DNA of 5,692 nt, taken from the NCBI GenBank assembly GCA_002429115.1, contig DIYS01000026.1, positions 1 to 5,692 on the forward strand, in the 5' to 3' direction. Each line of letters opens with the position of its first letter. Positions within the stretch are counted from its first letter, which is position 1. Under the pieces are notes generated by a model. That model did not search any database. It was given only the letters and a program-made list of their open reading frames with translations, and had not been told where the DNA came from. The DNA is from Saccharicrinis sp. UBA6048 (GTDB lineage Bacteria > Bacteroidota > Bacteroidia > Bacteroidales > Marinilabiliaceae). Made by a program: the position numbers and the translations under genes. Below are positions 1 through 5,331 of this stretch, piece by piece.

Positions 1-79
1 CAATAATAACGGTAAAGAGTAGCCTATTTTTAAGGAGAAAGTTGATTTCTTAAAAAAACTAGATAGTACAAATTATCAT

Positions 80-289
80 ATGTTTAGAGAATTGCTCAAA
101 GCAAATTTTGAGCTTATTATGTTTGAATTTTTTAAGTTTTTAGAAGAAGATCAGCGCTTCAAGTTGATTTTCGAAACAGAATCTGGTTCGCATATAAACT
201 TGCTTGAGATTAGTGAAGATCTTAAATCAGAACATTTATCTGAAGGAGGTTGGATAGAAAGATTTAGCGAAGAATTGAAGAAAGATTAG
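80..289 (+). CDS. Small hypothetical acidic protein, possibly 5'-truncated
   Basis: A 69-residue soluble, acidic protein with no signal peptide or membrane segment. I do not recognise the family. It has a Phe/Leu-rich helical N-terminal half and an acidic C-terminal half containing LLEISEDLKSE and EGGWIERFSEEL. The start is uncertain. No Shine-Dalgarno site precedes the ATG at 80, and the same frame upstream (23-79) reads like protein (KEKVDFLKKLDSTNYH) but has no ATG, GTG or TTG start. An in-frame TAG lies at 20-22. The natural gene may therefore begin further upstream and be damaged, or start at a rare codon near the AAGGAG-like stretch at 32-37. The small acidic make-up would suit an immunity or orphan accessory protein, but that is only a guess. 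It ends 30 bases before the first GC-rich repeat copy. Confidence 0.55.
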   Translation: MFRELLKANFELIMFEFFKFLEEDQRFKLIFETESGSHINLLEISEDLKSEHLSEGGWIERFSEELKKD

Positions 290-318
290 CTTTAATAATC
301 TTTAGAATAAAATACACC

Positions 319-354
319 AACTCTCGCTCGGCTGACTATGTGGGCACGGCGATG
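319..354. repeat. GC-rich 36-bp extragenic repeat, copy 1
   Basis: This block matches 837-872 at 30 of 36 positions, with no gaps, in the same orientation. It is far richer in GC than the surrounding DNA and contains CTCGGC at 327-332 and the related CACGGC at 345-350. The two copies lie on either side of the minus-strand gene at 459-794. Similarity ends at 354, exactly where the other copy meets the intron. The function is unknown; it could be an extragenic repeat family or part of a recombination site. Confidence 0.75.
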
Positions 355-458
355 TTTTCAACTTCGTCGTTTTAATAAGTTAGTTTTCAACTAATATTGC
401 GTAGCAAAGAAAACAAAGCTCCCGTTGGCCGTAGTATCTTTGGCTATGGACATTACTA

Positions 459-794
459 TTATTTATTAGTCACGGCACTTATAAGATTTGGGTTGCCTTT
501 GGAGTTGTGTGTTACTTCAATATTATAAACTGTTCCGGTAGGGCATATTCGGAAATCGGTATTGCCCAAAAAGTATTCTTCGTTTTTAAAGTCACGATAC
601 ACAGTCAACAGCATTTTCTCACCAGAGTTGGCTTTAGTAAAGTAACAACTAACTGCATTGGCTTTTTTCGCCCATATTTTAAAGTCAAGAGTTGCCAGGT
701 AAGAGCCTTCAGGGATATCTGTAGCACGAAAAGAATATTCGTTAGGGGTATGGTCAGCCTCTAAAGCCTGCTTCCATGACAATACATTTTTCAT
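459..794 (-). CDS. Hypothetical small beta-rich protein (111 aa)
   Basis: A 111-residue cytoplasmic protein with no signal peptide or membrane segment. I do not recognise the family. Alternating hydrophobic and polar stretches (SYLATLDFKIWAKKANAVSC, LLTVYRDF, TVYNIEVTH) suggest a compact beta-sandwich or barrel. The start at 794 is supported by GGAAAG seven to twelve bases upstream on the minus strand. The frame is continuous to TAA at 459-461. A GC-rich repeat lies beyond each end (319-354 and 837-872), so the gene sits in an isolated cassette-like unit and is not part of an evident operon. The + strand frame at 507-764 is its antisense shadow. The function cannot be inferred from the sequence. 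Confidence 0.72.
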   Translation of the reverse strand: MKNVLSWKQALEADHTPNEYSFRATDIPEGSYLATLDFKIWAKKANAVSCYFTKANSGEKMLLTVYRDFKNEEYFLGNTDFRICPTGTVYNIEVTHNSKGNPNLISAVTNK

Positions 795-836
795 AATCTT
801 TCCAATTTAGTAGCCTTAATTATCGAATCAATGGCA

Positions 837-872
837 AACCCTCACTCGGCTGAATATGTGCGCTCGGCGAAG
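837..872. repeat. GC-rich 36-bp extragenic repeat, copy 2, interrupted by the intron
   Basis: This is the second copy of the 319-354 block, 30/36 identical. The hexamer CTCGGC occurs twice, at 845-850 and 863-868. Its last twelve bases supply the proposed intron-binding sites: GCGAAG (867-872, IBS1) and CGCTCG (861-866, tentative IBS2). The similarity to copy 1 stops at 872 and the intron starts at 873, so the repeat, or a larger element containing it, appears to have been the intron's insertion target. Confidence 0.72.
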
Positions 873-1139
873 GTGTGCCACGAGCCAATGAGCACATAAA
901 ATTAACATTGGCGCAACTATATACAAGATGAAAGAGCCTGTCAACGGACAGGTGGCCTTTCGGAGTCGGTTTTCAGGAACAGGCTTCAAACTACCTTATG
1001 GTGCTGTGGTTAAAAGCTATGGTATTGAGCGATAAGGAAAAGGATTCCTCGAGGATTCATGTATGGATAAAGGAGATGAACGCAAGTGAACCACCGCTGA
1101 AGTGTCGTGACAGCGAAACATCTTGCCAAAAGCAGTCTT

Positions 1140-1145
1140 CTTCGC
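1140..1145 (+). other. Predicted exon-binding site 1 (EBS1) of the intron
   Basis: CTTCGC is the exact reverse complement of GCGAAG at 867-872, directly before the proposed 5' splice site. It sits in a loop closed by a CAGT/ACTG stem, 268 bases into the intron, a usual location for EBS1. The call rests on base pairing alone; a full secondary-structure fold was not computed. Confidence 0.6.
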
Positions 1146-1422
1146 GGTACTGTGATAAGCATAACGGCTACCTGATTACTGGTTATGTGGCAAGCGATAT
1201 TAAGGTGGCATGAACTTTATCCGGGCTTGTATATGGAACGTGGGAAGCTGAACAATGATGCGAAGGGAACGGCGCAAGCAGAGAACCTGTAAGGCTTATA
1301 TTACCGATGTATTGTTCAGTGGCGGACTGTTCTGTAGTAGCATTGAAGTTGCTGTAATGGCAATGGAGCAAAGGGGACAGGTTATTCAGTTAATGATTTG
1401 TTTAACAACCATAGGTCACTAT

Positions 1423-1428
1423 GGGAGG
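1423..1428 (+). promoter_or_regulatory. Ribosome binding site of the intron reverse transcriptase frame
   Basis: The purine run GGGAGG lies 12 bases before the ATG at 1441. It is the strongest Shine-Dalgarno-like site in the window and supports ATG 1441 as the true start of the maturase, and hence of the chimeric frame. Confidence 0.6.
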
Positions 1429-1440
1429 ATTAAGTAAAAC

Positions 1441-1767
1441 ATGGCAAAATCAATTCCGATAACCAAACAAATGGTTTGGGAGTCATACAAGAAAGTACGA
1501 GCCAATAAAGGCAGTTCAGGAGTAGATGGTGTTTCTTTACAACAGTTTGAAGAAAAGCTATCGGACAATCTGTACAAAGTTTGGAACCGCCTGTCATCGG
1601 GAAGTTATTTTCCGCCAGCGGTCAAAGAAGTAGAAATTCCAAAGAAAGATGGAGGTAAACGGTTGCTTGGTATTCCAACAGTAGGAGACCGAGTGGCGCA
1701 GATGGTTGTAAAAGACTATTTGGAACCTCGACTGGAAAAAGAATTTCTGAATCAATCATATGGTTAC
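1441..1767 (+). pseudogene. Group II intron reverse transcriptase/maturase, N-terminal fragment
   Basis: These 109 codons cover only the N-terminal extension and the first reverse transcriptase blocks. The full family is usually 400-600 residues. The fragment lacks the catalytic YADD aspartates, domain X and any endonuclease domain, so it cannot reverse transcribe or assist splicing. The sequence ends after SYGY, within the strongly conserved SYGYRP motif, which pins the breakpoint to about 1768. The presence of NxYKxWNRxSSGSYFPPxV-type sequence suggests a bacterial lineage other than class C, but I cannot assign the class firmly. Confidence 0.8.
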
Positions 1768-2829
1768 TTAAAGTCTGATAAAAAGATTTCGGAATTGTCA
1801 GGTAAGCGTAGATTAGAGATTGAAGGTGAAGCCAGAATAAGCAGAGCCATGTGCCACTTCAGATTACTGGAGTGTTACGGGCAATTTTTTGATCTGAATT
1901 CTGAATATGGGGTTGTGATAAAAATGAGTGCTTCAAGGGAAATTGAAGCTATAAAAAGAAGCACCGTGAAGCAAACCTATGATTCTATATTGGTCGATTT
2001 GAATTTTGGCATCGCTAATGCACCAGTTGTAAGCCCACATGATAAATTTTCACAGACACTGGCTAAAGCCCATAAAGCTAAGGTATTATTATATATGGGA
2101 GAGTATGCCGATGCTGCTTCGGTAGCATTAGATGCCATGGGAGATGCTAATTACAAGCTAGAAGATACTTATCAGGAGATCTTTGCAAAAGGATATAAGG
2201 CAAGGGAAGTGCTTTTTTCTCCATACATGGTATATGAAGAGAAGAGCAATACCTGGACTTATGCAGGGTTTTACTGCCCTGTTGCTCAAATAGAAACAAT
2301 GGCAGATAATGAAAAAGCAGATGAAGTTGACGGTGGAGGTAATGTGGTAAAGCGATACGATCTGCGTTATGAGTTTACACATAAAGGAAGTTATAGTGCA
2401 AAATATCCTTTTTACCCGAGTTCCGCCGGTGATCAGTCTAATTCAATCATTAACATGAGAATGGCAGAAGTTTATTTGATATATGCTGAGGCAATGGCTA
2501 GGACAGAAACTGGTACAACTGTTAATGCAGAGGCTAAAACCAGATTAAACGAAATCAGGAGTCGTTCCGGTATGCCAGCTAAAGACCCTGCAACTAAAGC
2601 AGAATTACTGGAAGCTATTCGTATTGAAAAAAATATGGAGTTGCACAATGAGATGGCGCAACCCTGGTTTGATATGATTCGTTATCATGTTCTGGAAGAT
2701 ATTAAGATTGGCGATATAAAGGCTACGATTACTTCTAGAAATCAATTTATCTTACCTATACCCAAAACAGCTTTGGCAAGTAATAATAAATTGGAGCAAA
2801 ACCCTGGATATGCAGGAACAAAAGAATAA
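1441..2829 (+). CDS. Chimeric frame: group II intron reverse transcriptase N-terminus joined to SusD/RagB C-terminus
   Basis: This 462-codon frame joins two unrelated proteins. Residues 1-109 are the start of a group II intron reverse transcriptase/maturase: KKVRANKGSSGVDGVS (17-32), NRLSSGSYFPP (49-59), VEIPKKDGGKRLLGIPTVGD (64-83) and NQSYGY (104-109). The last is normally followed by RPxxSA. From residue 110 the sequence is SusD/RagB-like: GEARISRAMCHFRLLECYG (129-147), MRMAEVYLIYAEAMAR (339-354), RLNEIRSRSGM (368-378), IRIEKNMEL (393-401), PWFDMIRY (408-415) and ILPIPKTAL to QNPGY (437-457). The polymerase YADD motif, thumb and maturase domains are missing on one side. The SusD signal peptide, lipobox Cys and roughly the first 110-130 residues are missing on the other. 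The product would be cytoplasmic and probably has neither activity. The frame is uninterrupted, so the join may be recent, or may be an assembly artefact. Confidence 0.85.
   Translation: MAKSIPITKQMVWESYKKVRANKGSSGVDGVSLQQFEEKLSDNLYKVWNRLSSGSYFPPAVKEVEIPKKDGGKRLLGIPTVGDRVAQMVVKDYLEPRLEKEFLNQSYGYLKSDKKISELSGKRRLEIEGEARISRAMCHFRLLECYGQFFDLNSEYGVVIKMSASREIEAIKRSTVKQTYDSILVDLNFGIANAPVVSPHDKFSQTLAKAHKAKVLLYMGEYADAASVALDAMGDANYKLEDTYQEIFAKGYKAREVLFSPYMVYEEKSNTWTYAGFYCPVAQIETMADNEKADEVDGGGNVVKRYDLRYEFTHKGSYSAKYPFYPSSAGDQSNSIINMRMAEVYLIYAEAMARTETGTTVNAEAKTRLNEIRSRSGMPAKDPATKAELLEAIRIEKNMELHNEMAQPWFDMIRYHVLEDIKIGDIKATITSRNQFILPIPKTALASNNKLEQNPGYAGTKE
1768..2829 (+). pseudogene. SusD/RagB-family nutrient-binding lipoprotein, N-terminally truncated
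   Basis: SusD/RagB proteins are surface lipoproteins of Bacteroidota that cap a SusC TonB-dependent channel and bind glycans or peptides. About 353 codons remain of a family usually 450-600 residues long. The retained part includes the TPR-like helix GEARISRAMCHFRLL, the MAEVYLIYAEA helix, the RLNEIRSRSG segment and the typical PIP...QNPGY end. In the usual IRxERRxEL...RWFDLxR region this copy has IRIEKNMELHNEMAQPWFDM. The secretion signal, lipidation site and first helices are lost, replaced by intron sequence. No SusC gene is present directly upstream, where it would be expected. The SusD part itself has no internal stop or evident frameshift, which argues for recent disruption or a misjoin. 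Confidence 0.8.
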
Positions 2830-2841
2830 AAACTGAAATAA

Positions 2842-2874
2842 GTAAAGGCTGCAATTTATTATTGCAGCCTTTAC
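2842..2874 (+). terminator. Strong hairpin terminator after the SusD fragment
   Basis: GTAAAGGCTGCAAT (2842-2855) pairs perfectly with 2861-2874, giving a 14-bp stem with a 5-base loop. It starts 12 bases after the SusD stop codon. The following ATATTT is a weak T-tract. It probably ends transcription of the original SusD operon, so the lipoprotein at 3027 likely has its own promoter or depends on read-through. Confidence 0.75.
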
Positions 2875-2954
2875 ATATTTGTAATCTAGGCCGGAAAAAA
2901 CAAAAGGAAGATTTGGCTTAGTCTCAGAAAATAGAATATTTTAAACACCAGATT

Positions 2955-3017
2955 ATGAAGTGTTATATTATACTGATAGCCCTGCTGTTTGGAATACGAA
3001 ATAGTTATTTTTATTAG
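2955..3017 (+). other. Tiny signal-peptide-like open frame ahead of the lipoprotein gene
   Basis: Twenty codons (MKCYIILIALLFGIRNSYFY) end at TAG 3015-3017, in the same frame as the gene at 3027 and 9 bases before it. The composition is that of a secretion signal core (IILIALLFG). It could be a leader peptide, a leftover from an older N-terminus, or chance. No clear ribosome binding site precedes it. Confidence 0.25.
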
Positions 3018-3026
3018 GACATTAAA

Positions 3027-4658
3027 ATGAACAAACAATTAAAACTTAGCATGAAATTATTGACTATCATGCTAATATTCTCAGCCTGCGGACAAAAAGT
3101 TGGGAATGAACTTATAATAAAAGGAGAGATTTCAAATATAGAGAGTACGGTTATTGAGATAGGATCTGCTTCTAGGGGATCAGTACTTAACAAAGTGGAA
3201 TTAAAAGGTGGAAAGTTTACCTATAAAATGGTCTTAAAGGAACCTACAGTGCTTATGGTAAAAAATCCGGGTAAAAGTAGATATGACAAAAGGAACTGTA
3301 TTAATTTCTATGTTTCAGCTGGTGACGTGAAGGTTAAATTAAATGGAGATGATTTTAGTAAAAGTCCTGTTATAGAGGGTAGTCCCATTTATTTGCAGTC
3401 TGAAAAATTTGCGGCTGAAGTGAAAAGAAGGTTTCCTACAGAAGCCCCTGACTATACTAAAGAATTGACAGCCATTTATAGTAAAACAGATGCAGAATCG
3501 GAGAAAAGAAAAGCTGAGATTTATGCAGAGCAAAGAGAGTGGAATGCCCAAAAGTATGAGGTAGAGAAGGAAGTTGAGAATTGGTATATAGATACCTATC
3601 CTGATGATTACTATTCGGTTGTATTAGTTGTAAAAAGAAATAGTGGTAAGCGAGGCGGAAAAACATTAAAACAAGTAAAAGCTGAGGTCGCAAGATTATC
3701 ACAGAAAATGCAAGCTACTCCTGTTATAAAGGAATTGGTAGCAAAGAGTACTACTGTTGCTAAAACAGACAAAGGCTTTGATGAGATAATGAAAGATGCC
3801 AGTAATGTGACTTACAAATGCGATAAGAGCTTTAAGGCAAGTCAGTTTAAAGGTATTAAATACCTGGCTTCATTTTCTAATGGTAATTTGTGCGCTATAA
3901 ATGCAAATGGAACTGTTAGCATTATATCACCTCAAGGGAAATTAATCAGAAAAATTGAAATTGAGGCAGAGGAAATTGAAACGTCTGTGGCTGTAGGACC
4001 AGATGATAAGATTTACATTCCAACCCAGGTAAGTGGAAAGCAAAGAACCAGGATTAGAGGTAGAATGGTAGAAAATACATTTATAAAAAAAGTAGAATGC
4101 TATGTTTATGATTATATGGGCAAGCAATTGGATAAATTTGAACTTGCAGGGATGAAGTATGTTTTTGGCTTAAAAGTGCATGACGGTTACATTGCAGCTT
4201 CAGATATTGCTCAGCGTTTAATTAAGCTGTATGACTTAAATACAAAACAAGAAGTGTGTACCATTAAGAACTTACGTCCATGTTGTATGATGCTTGATTT
4301 TGATCTGAACCACAAAAATCAGGTTGTAGTTGCCAATCTGGCAGCTTTCAGAACTCAAATTTATGACTTTAAAGGAAACCTTCAGGCTACTTTCGGTAAA
4401 CGTGGTAAAACATTGAATGATTTCCACGGCTGTTGCAACCCGGTGAGTGTGGCATCGCTGAAAAGTGGTGCTTTGGTTACAGTAGAGAAAGATCCTACCA
4501 GGATAAAAATATTCAGTAAAGAGGGAGCTAAAAAAATTGAAGGTATTGACGAATTGGTTAAAGGTTGTACCTATATCCCTATGACCGTTGACCGCAACGA
4601 GAATATCTACCTGGCTTCACCCGAGAAAGGATTGGTCAGATGTATTGTTGCTAATTAA
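3027..4658 (+). CDS. DUF4369-like lipoprotein with C-terminal six-bladed beta-propeller-like domain
   Basis: A 543-residue envelope lipoprotein. Residues 1-20 are a signal peptide (KLLTIMLIFSA core) followed by Cys21 in an FSAC lipobox, so it should be lipidated. About 25-118 resemble the DUF4369 beta-sandwich common in Bacteroidota envelope proteins: ELIIKGEISNIESTVIEIG, then a VELKGGKF strand pair. About 120-255 is a charged helical linker. In related proteins a thioredoxin/AhpC-like domain usually follows; here there is no CxxC site. Instead, from about 265 the sequence has propeller-like repeats such as GNLCAINANGTVSIISPQGK, VGPDDKIYIPT, YDYMGKQLDKF, YDFKGNLQATFG and VDRNENIYLASPEKG. Adjacent Cys pairs at 419-420 (RPCCM) and 469-470 (HGCCNP), plus Cys514, could form disulfides or bind metal. 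The start has a weak AGGA at about 3016. It is probably a binding or scaffold protein; no enzyme activity can be claimed. Confidence 0.82.
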   Translation: MNKQLKLSMKLLTIMLIFSACGQKVGNELIIKGEISNIESTVIEIGSASRGSVLNKVELKGGKFTYKMVLKEPTVLMVKNPGKSRYDKRNCINFYVSAGDVKVKLNGDDFSKSPVIEGSPIYLQSEKFAAEVKRRFPTEAPDYTKELTAIYSKTDAESEKRKAEIYAEQREWNAQKYEVEKEVENWYIDTYPDDYYSVVLVVKRNSGKRGGKTLKQVKAEVARLSQKMQATPVIKELVAKSTTVAKTDKGFDEIMKDASNVTYKCDKSFKASQFKGIKYLASFSNGNLCAINANGTVSIISPQGKLIRKIEIEAEEIETSVAVGPDDKIYIPTQVSGKQRTRIRGRMVENTFIKKVECYVYDYMGKQLDKFELAGMKYVFGLKVHDGYIAASDIAQRLIKLYDLNTKQEVCTIKNLRPCCMMLDFDLNHKNQVVVANLAAFRTQIYDFKGNLQATFGKRGKTLNDFHGCCNPVSVASLKSGALVTVEKDPTRIKIFSKEGAKKIEGIDELVKGCTYIPMTVDRNENIYLASPEKGLVRCIVAN

Positions 4659-4764
4659 TAGCCGGAAGCTAATTAGTAAAATATCAAATAATAATCTAAA
4701 CAGCGATTAATGCTTTTTTAGTTTATATATCATTTTTTTATTCGGTTGACTATTAGGTTCAATG

Positions 4765-4788
4765 GGTCTCATTCTTCGGAGTGGGGCC
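4765..4788 (+). terminator. UUCG-tetraloop terminator of the lipoprotein gene
   Basis: GGTCTCATTC (4765-4774) and GAGTGGGGCC (4779-4788) form a 10-bp stem in RNA, including G-U pairs, closed by a C(UUCG)G loop. TTTCTTATT follows. It lies 107 bases after the lipoprotein stop. The G-U pairs make it much weaker on the opposite strand, so it acts for plus-strand transcription. Confidence 0.8.
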
Positions 4789-4840
4789 TTTCTTATTAAG
4801 TGAAGAGCGAAGAGTTAAAAGTTAATAGTTTAAAGCGAAA

Positions 4841-5030
4841 AGTACAGCGTCCCCGTAAGCTCTATTGCCAGCCTAAGAAAAAAGTGTCCGGCCTCAGACA
4901 CATGTTAGCCAGCCCTTAAGAGAAGTGTTCAGCCACGTACAGCATAATGCCAGCCTGATAAGAAAGTGTCCGGCAGCGTACGCTAATGAGTCGGCCCAGT
5001 AGAAAATAGTTCGGCCGCGTACACTTGGCG
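4841..5030. repeat. Degenerate tandem repeat, 41-bp period, about 4.6 copies
   Basis: Units begin at 4841, 4883, 4924, 4965 and 5006 (lengths 42, 41, 41, 41 and a partial 25). The first half-unit is roughly AGTGTCCGGC followed by a CGTAC-like core. The second half is roughly TGCCAGCC followed by an A-rich AAGAAA end. The halves resemble each other through a shared GYCnGCC core, so the array may have grown from a unit of about 20 bp. Forty-one is not a multiple of three and stops are frequent, so it is not coding. It occupies most of the gene-free stretch between the lipoprotein terminator and the minus-strand terminator. Confidence 0.75.
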
Positions 5031-5051
5031 TGGATATGATTAACAATAAAA

Positions 5052-5087
5052 AACTCAGGATATCACAAATAGAGAATACCCTGAGTT
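5052..5087 (-). terminator. Terminator of the minus-strand gene remnant
   Basis: Read on the minus strand, AACTCAGG (5087-5080) pairs with CCTGAGTT (5059-5052). The stem extends by four more pairs, one of them G-U, around a 12-base loop, and a run of T residues follows (TTTTATTG). It lies about 28 bases beyond the stop codon at 5115-5117, as expected for a Rho-independent terminator. Its presence supports the 5115-5315 fragment being the end of a once-expressed gene. Confidence 0.7.
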
Positions 5088-5114
5088 AACTTCAAATATA
5101 ACAAAATGAACGAA

Positions 5115-5315
5115 TTATCTTTCGATAAGGTAACGGTTCAAATTATCCGTATCGCGCCAATAGATATAACGAACAGCAGCTTTTACTTCCTTAACAGCTG
5201 TATCCAATAAAGTATATATCTTATTGCGAATTTCGAGTGCCGGGTGTACTTCATTGCGTTCGCCGGTGGCCAGAGCTTTAAGGGCAAAAAGTTCGTCAGC
5301 ATAGGGACCAACTGA
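5115..5315 (-). pseudogene. C-terminal fragment of an unidentified minus-strand gene
   Basis: A 66-codon open stretch ending in TAA (5117-5115), with no start codon. The frame is closed upstream by TGA at 5318-5316. The sequence YADELFALKALATGER, then EVHPALEIRNKIY, then VKEVKAAVRYIYWRD is helical and clearly protein-like, and a good terminator follows. The style resembles C-termini of Bacteroidota hypothetical proteins, but I cannot name the family. Just upstream a different minus-strand frame reads QLSVGEQTAEADQLVP, which could continue naturally into YADELF if one base were gained or lost near 5306. The gene therefore looks frameshifted as well as truncated, its 5' part having given way to the repeats at 5330-5692. 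Expression as a working protein is unlikely. Confidence 0.55.
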
Positions 5316-5331
5316 TCAGCTTCCGCAGTCT

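Larger units (their letters stand above)
873..1767 (+). mobile_element. Group II intron, 5' part only (3' truncated)
   Basis: A self-splicing retroelement remnant. The 5' end is placed at GTGTG (873-877), which fits the GUGYG consensus. The preceding GCGAAG (867-872) is fully complementary to CTTCGC at 1140-1145. That hexamer lies in a 12-base loop closed by CAGT (1133-1136) and ACTG (1149-1152), the setting expected for EBS1 in domain I. TGAGCG at 1026-1031 can pair with CGCTCG at 861-866 (one G-U) as a possible EBS2, though AGCG at 1112-1115 is an alternative. Positions 873-1440 have no convincing gene and fit structured RNA domains I to IV; a local inverted repeat is GCCAATG (884-890) with CATTGGC (906-912). 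The encoded reverse transcriptase starts at 1441. Intron sequence ends near 1767. Domains V and VI, the 3' splice site and most of the maturase are missing, so it cannot splice or move by itself. Confidence 0.8.

Noticed and set aside
507..764. Open frame antisense to the 111-residue gene
   Set aside because: Its reading is antisense to a better-supported gene with a ribosome binding site, and it shows no recognisable protein features.
858..862. GTGCG as an alternative 5' end of the group II intron
   Set aside because: It fits GUGYG, but it lies inside the repeat shared with 319-354 (GTGGG there), and the sequence before it has no equally good EBS1 partner that I found.
319..872. Classical integron attC sites
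   Set aside because: The repeat ends do not show a clear RYYYAAC/GTTRRRY pair with complementary inner boxes, and no integrase gene is in the window.
998..1437. Several short open frames on both strands
   Set aside because: They fall inside the structured RNA part of the group II intron and carry low-complexity or atypical protein sequence.
2158..2382. Minus-strand open frame within the SusD fragment
   Set aside because: It is a shadow of the SusD frame on the opposite strand, with no upstream ribosome binding site.
873..2829. A complete, mobile group II intron
   Set aside because: No YADD motif, maturase domain, domain V hairpin or 3' splice site is visible after 1767; the sequence is SusD-like instead.
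2870..3026. Bacteroidota-type promoter (TTTG and TAnnTTTG) for the lipoprotein gene
   Set aside because: Partial matches exist, but none combines both boxes at proper spacing, so no promoter was called.
3339..4127. Three minus-strand open frames within the lipoprotein gene
   Set aside because: They are antisense to a strongly supported gene and are rich in Phe, Ile and Ser, as expected from complementing Lys/Glu-rich AT-biased coding sequence.
4841..5030. CRISPR array
   Set aside because: The whole 41-bp unit is repeated and diverged; there are no identical repeats separated by unique spacers.
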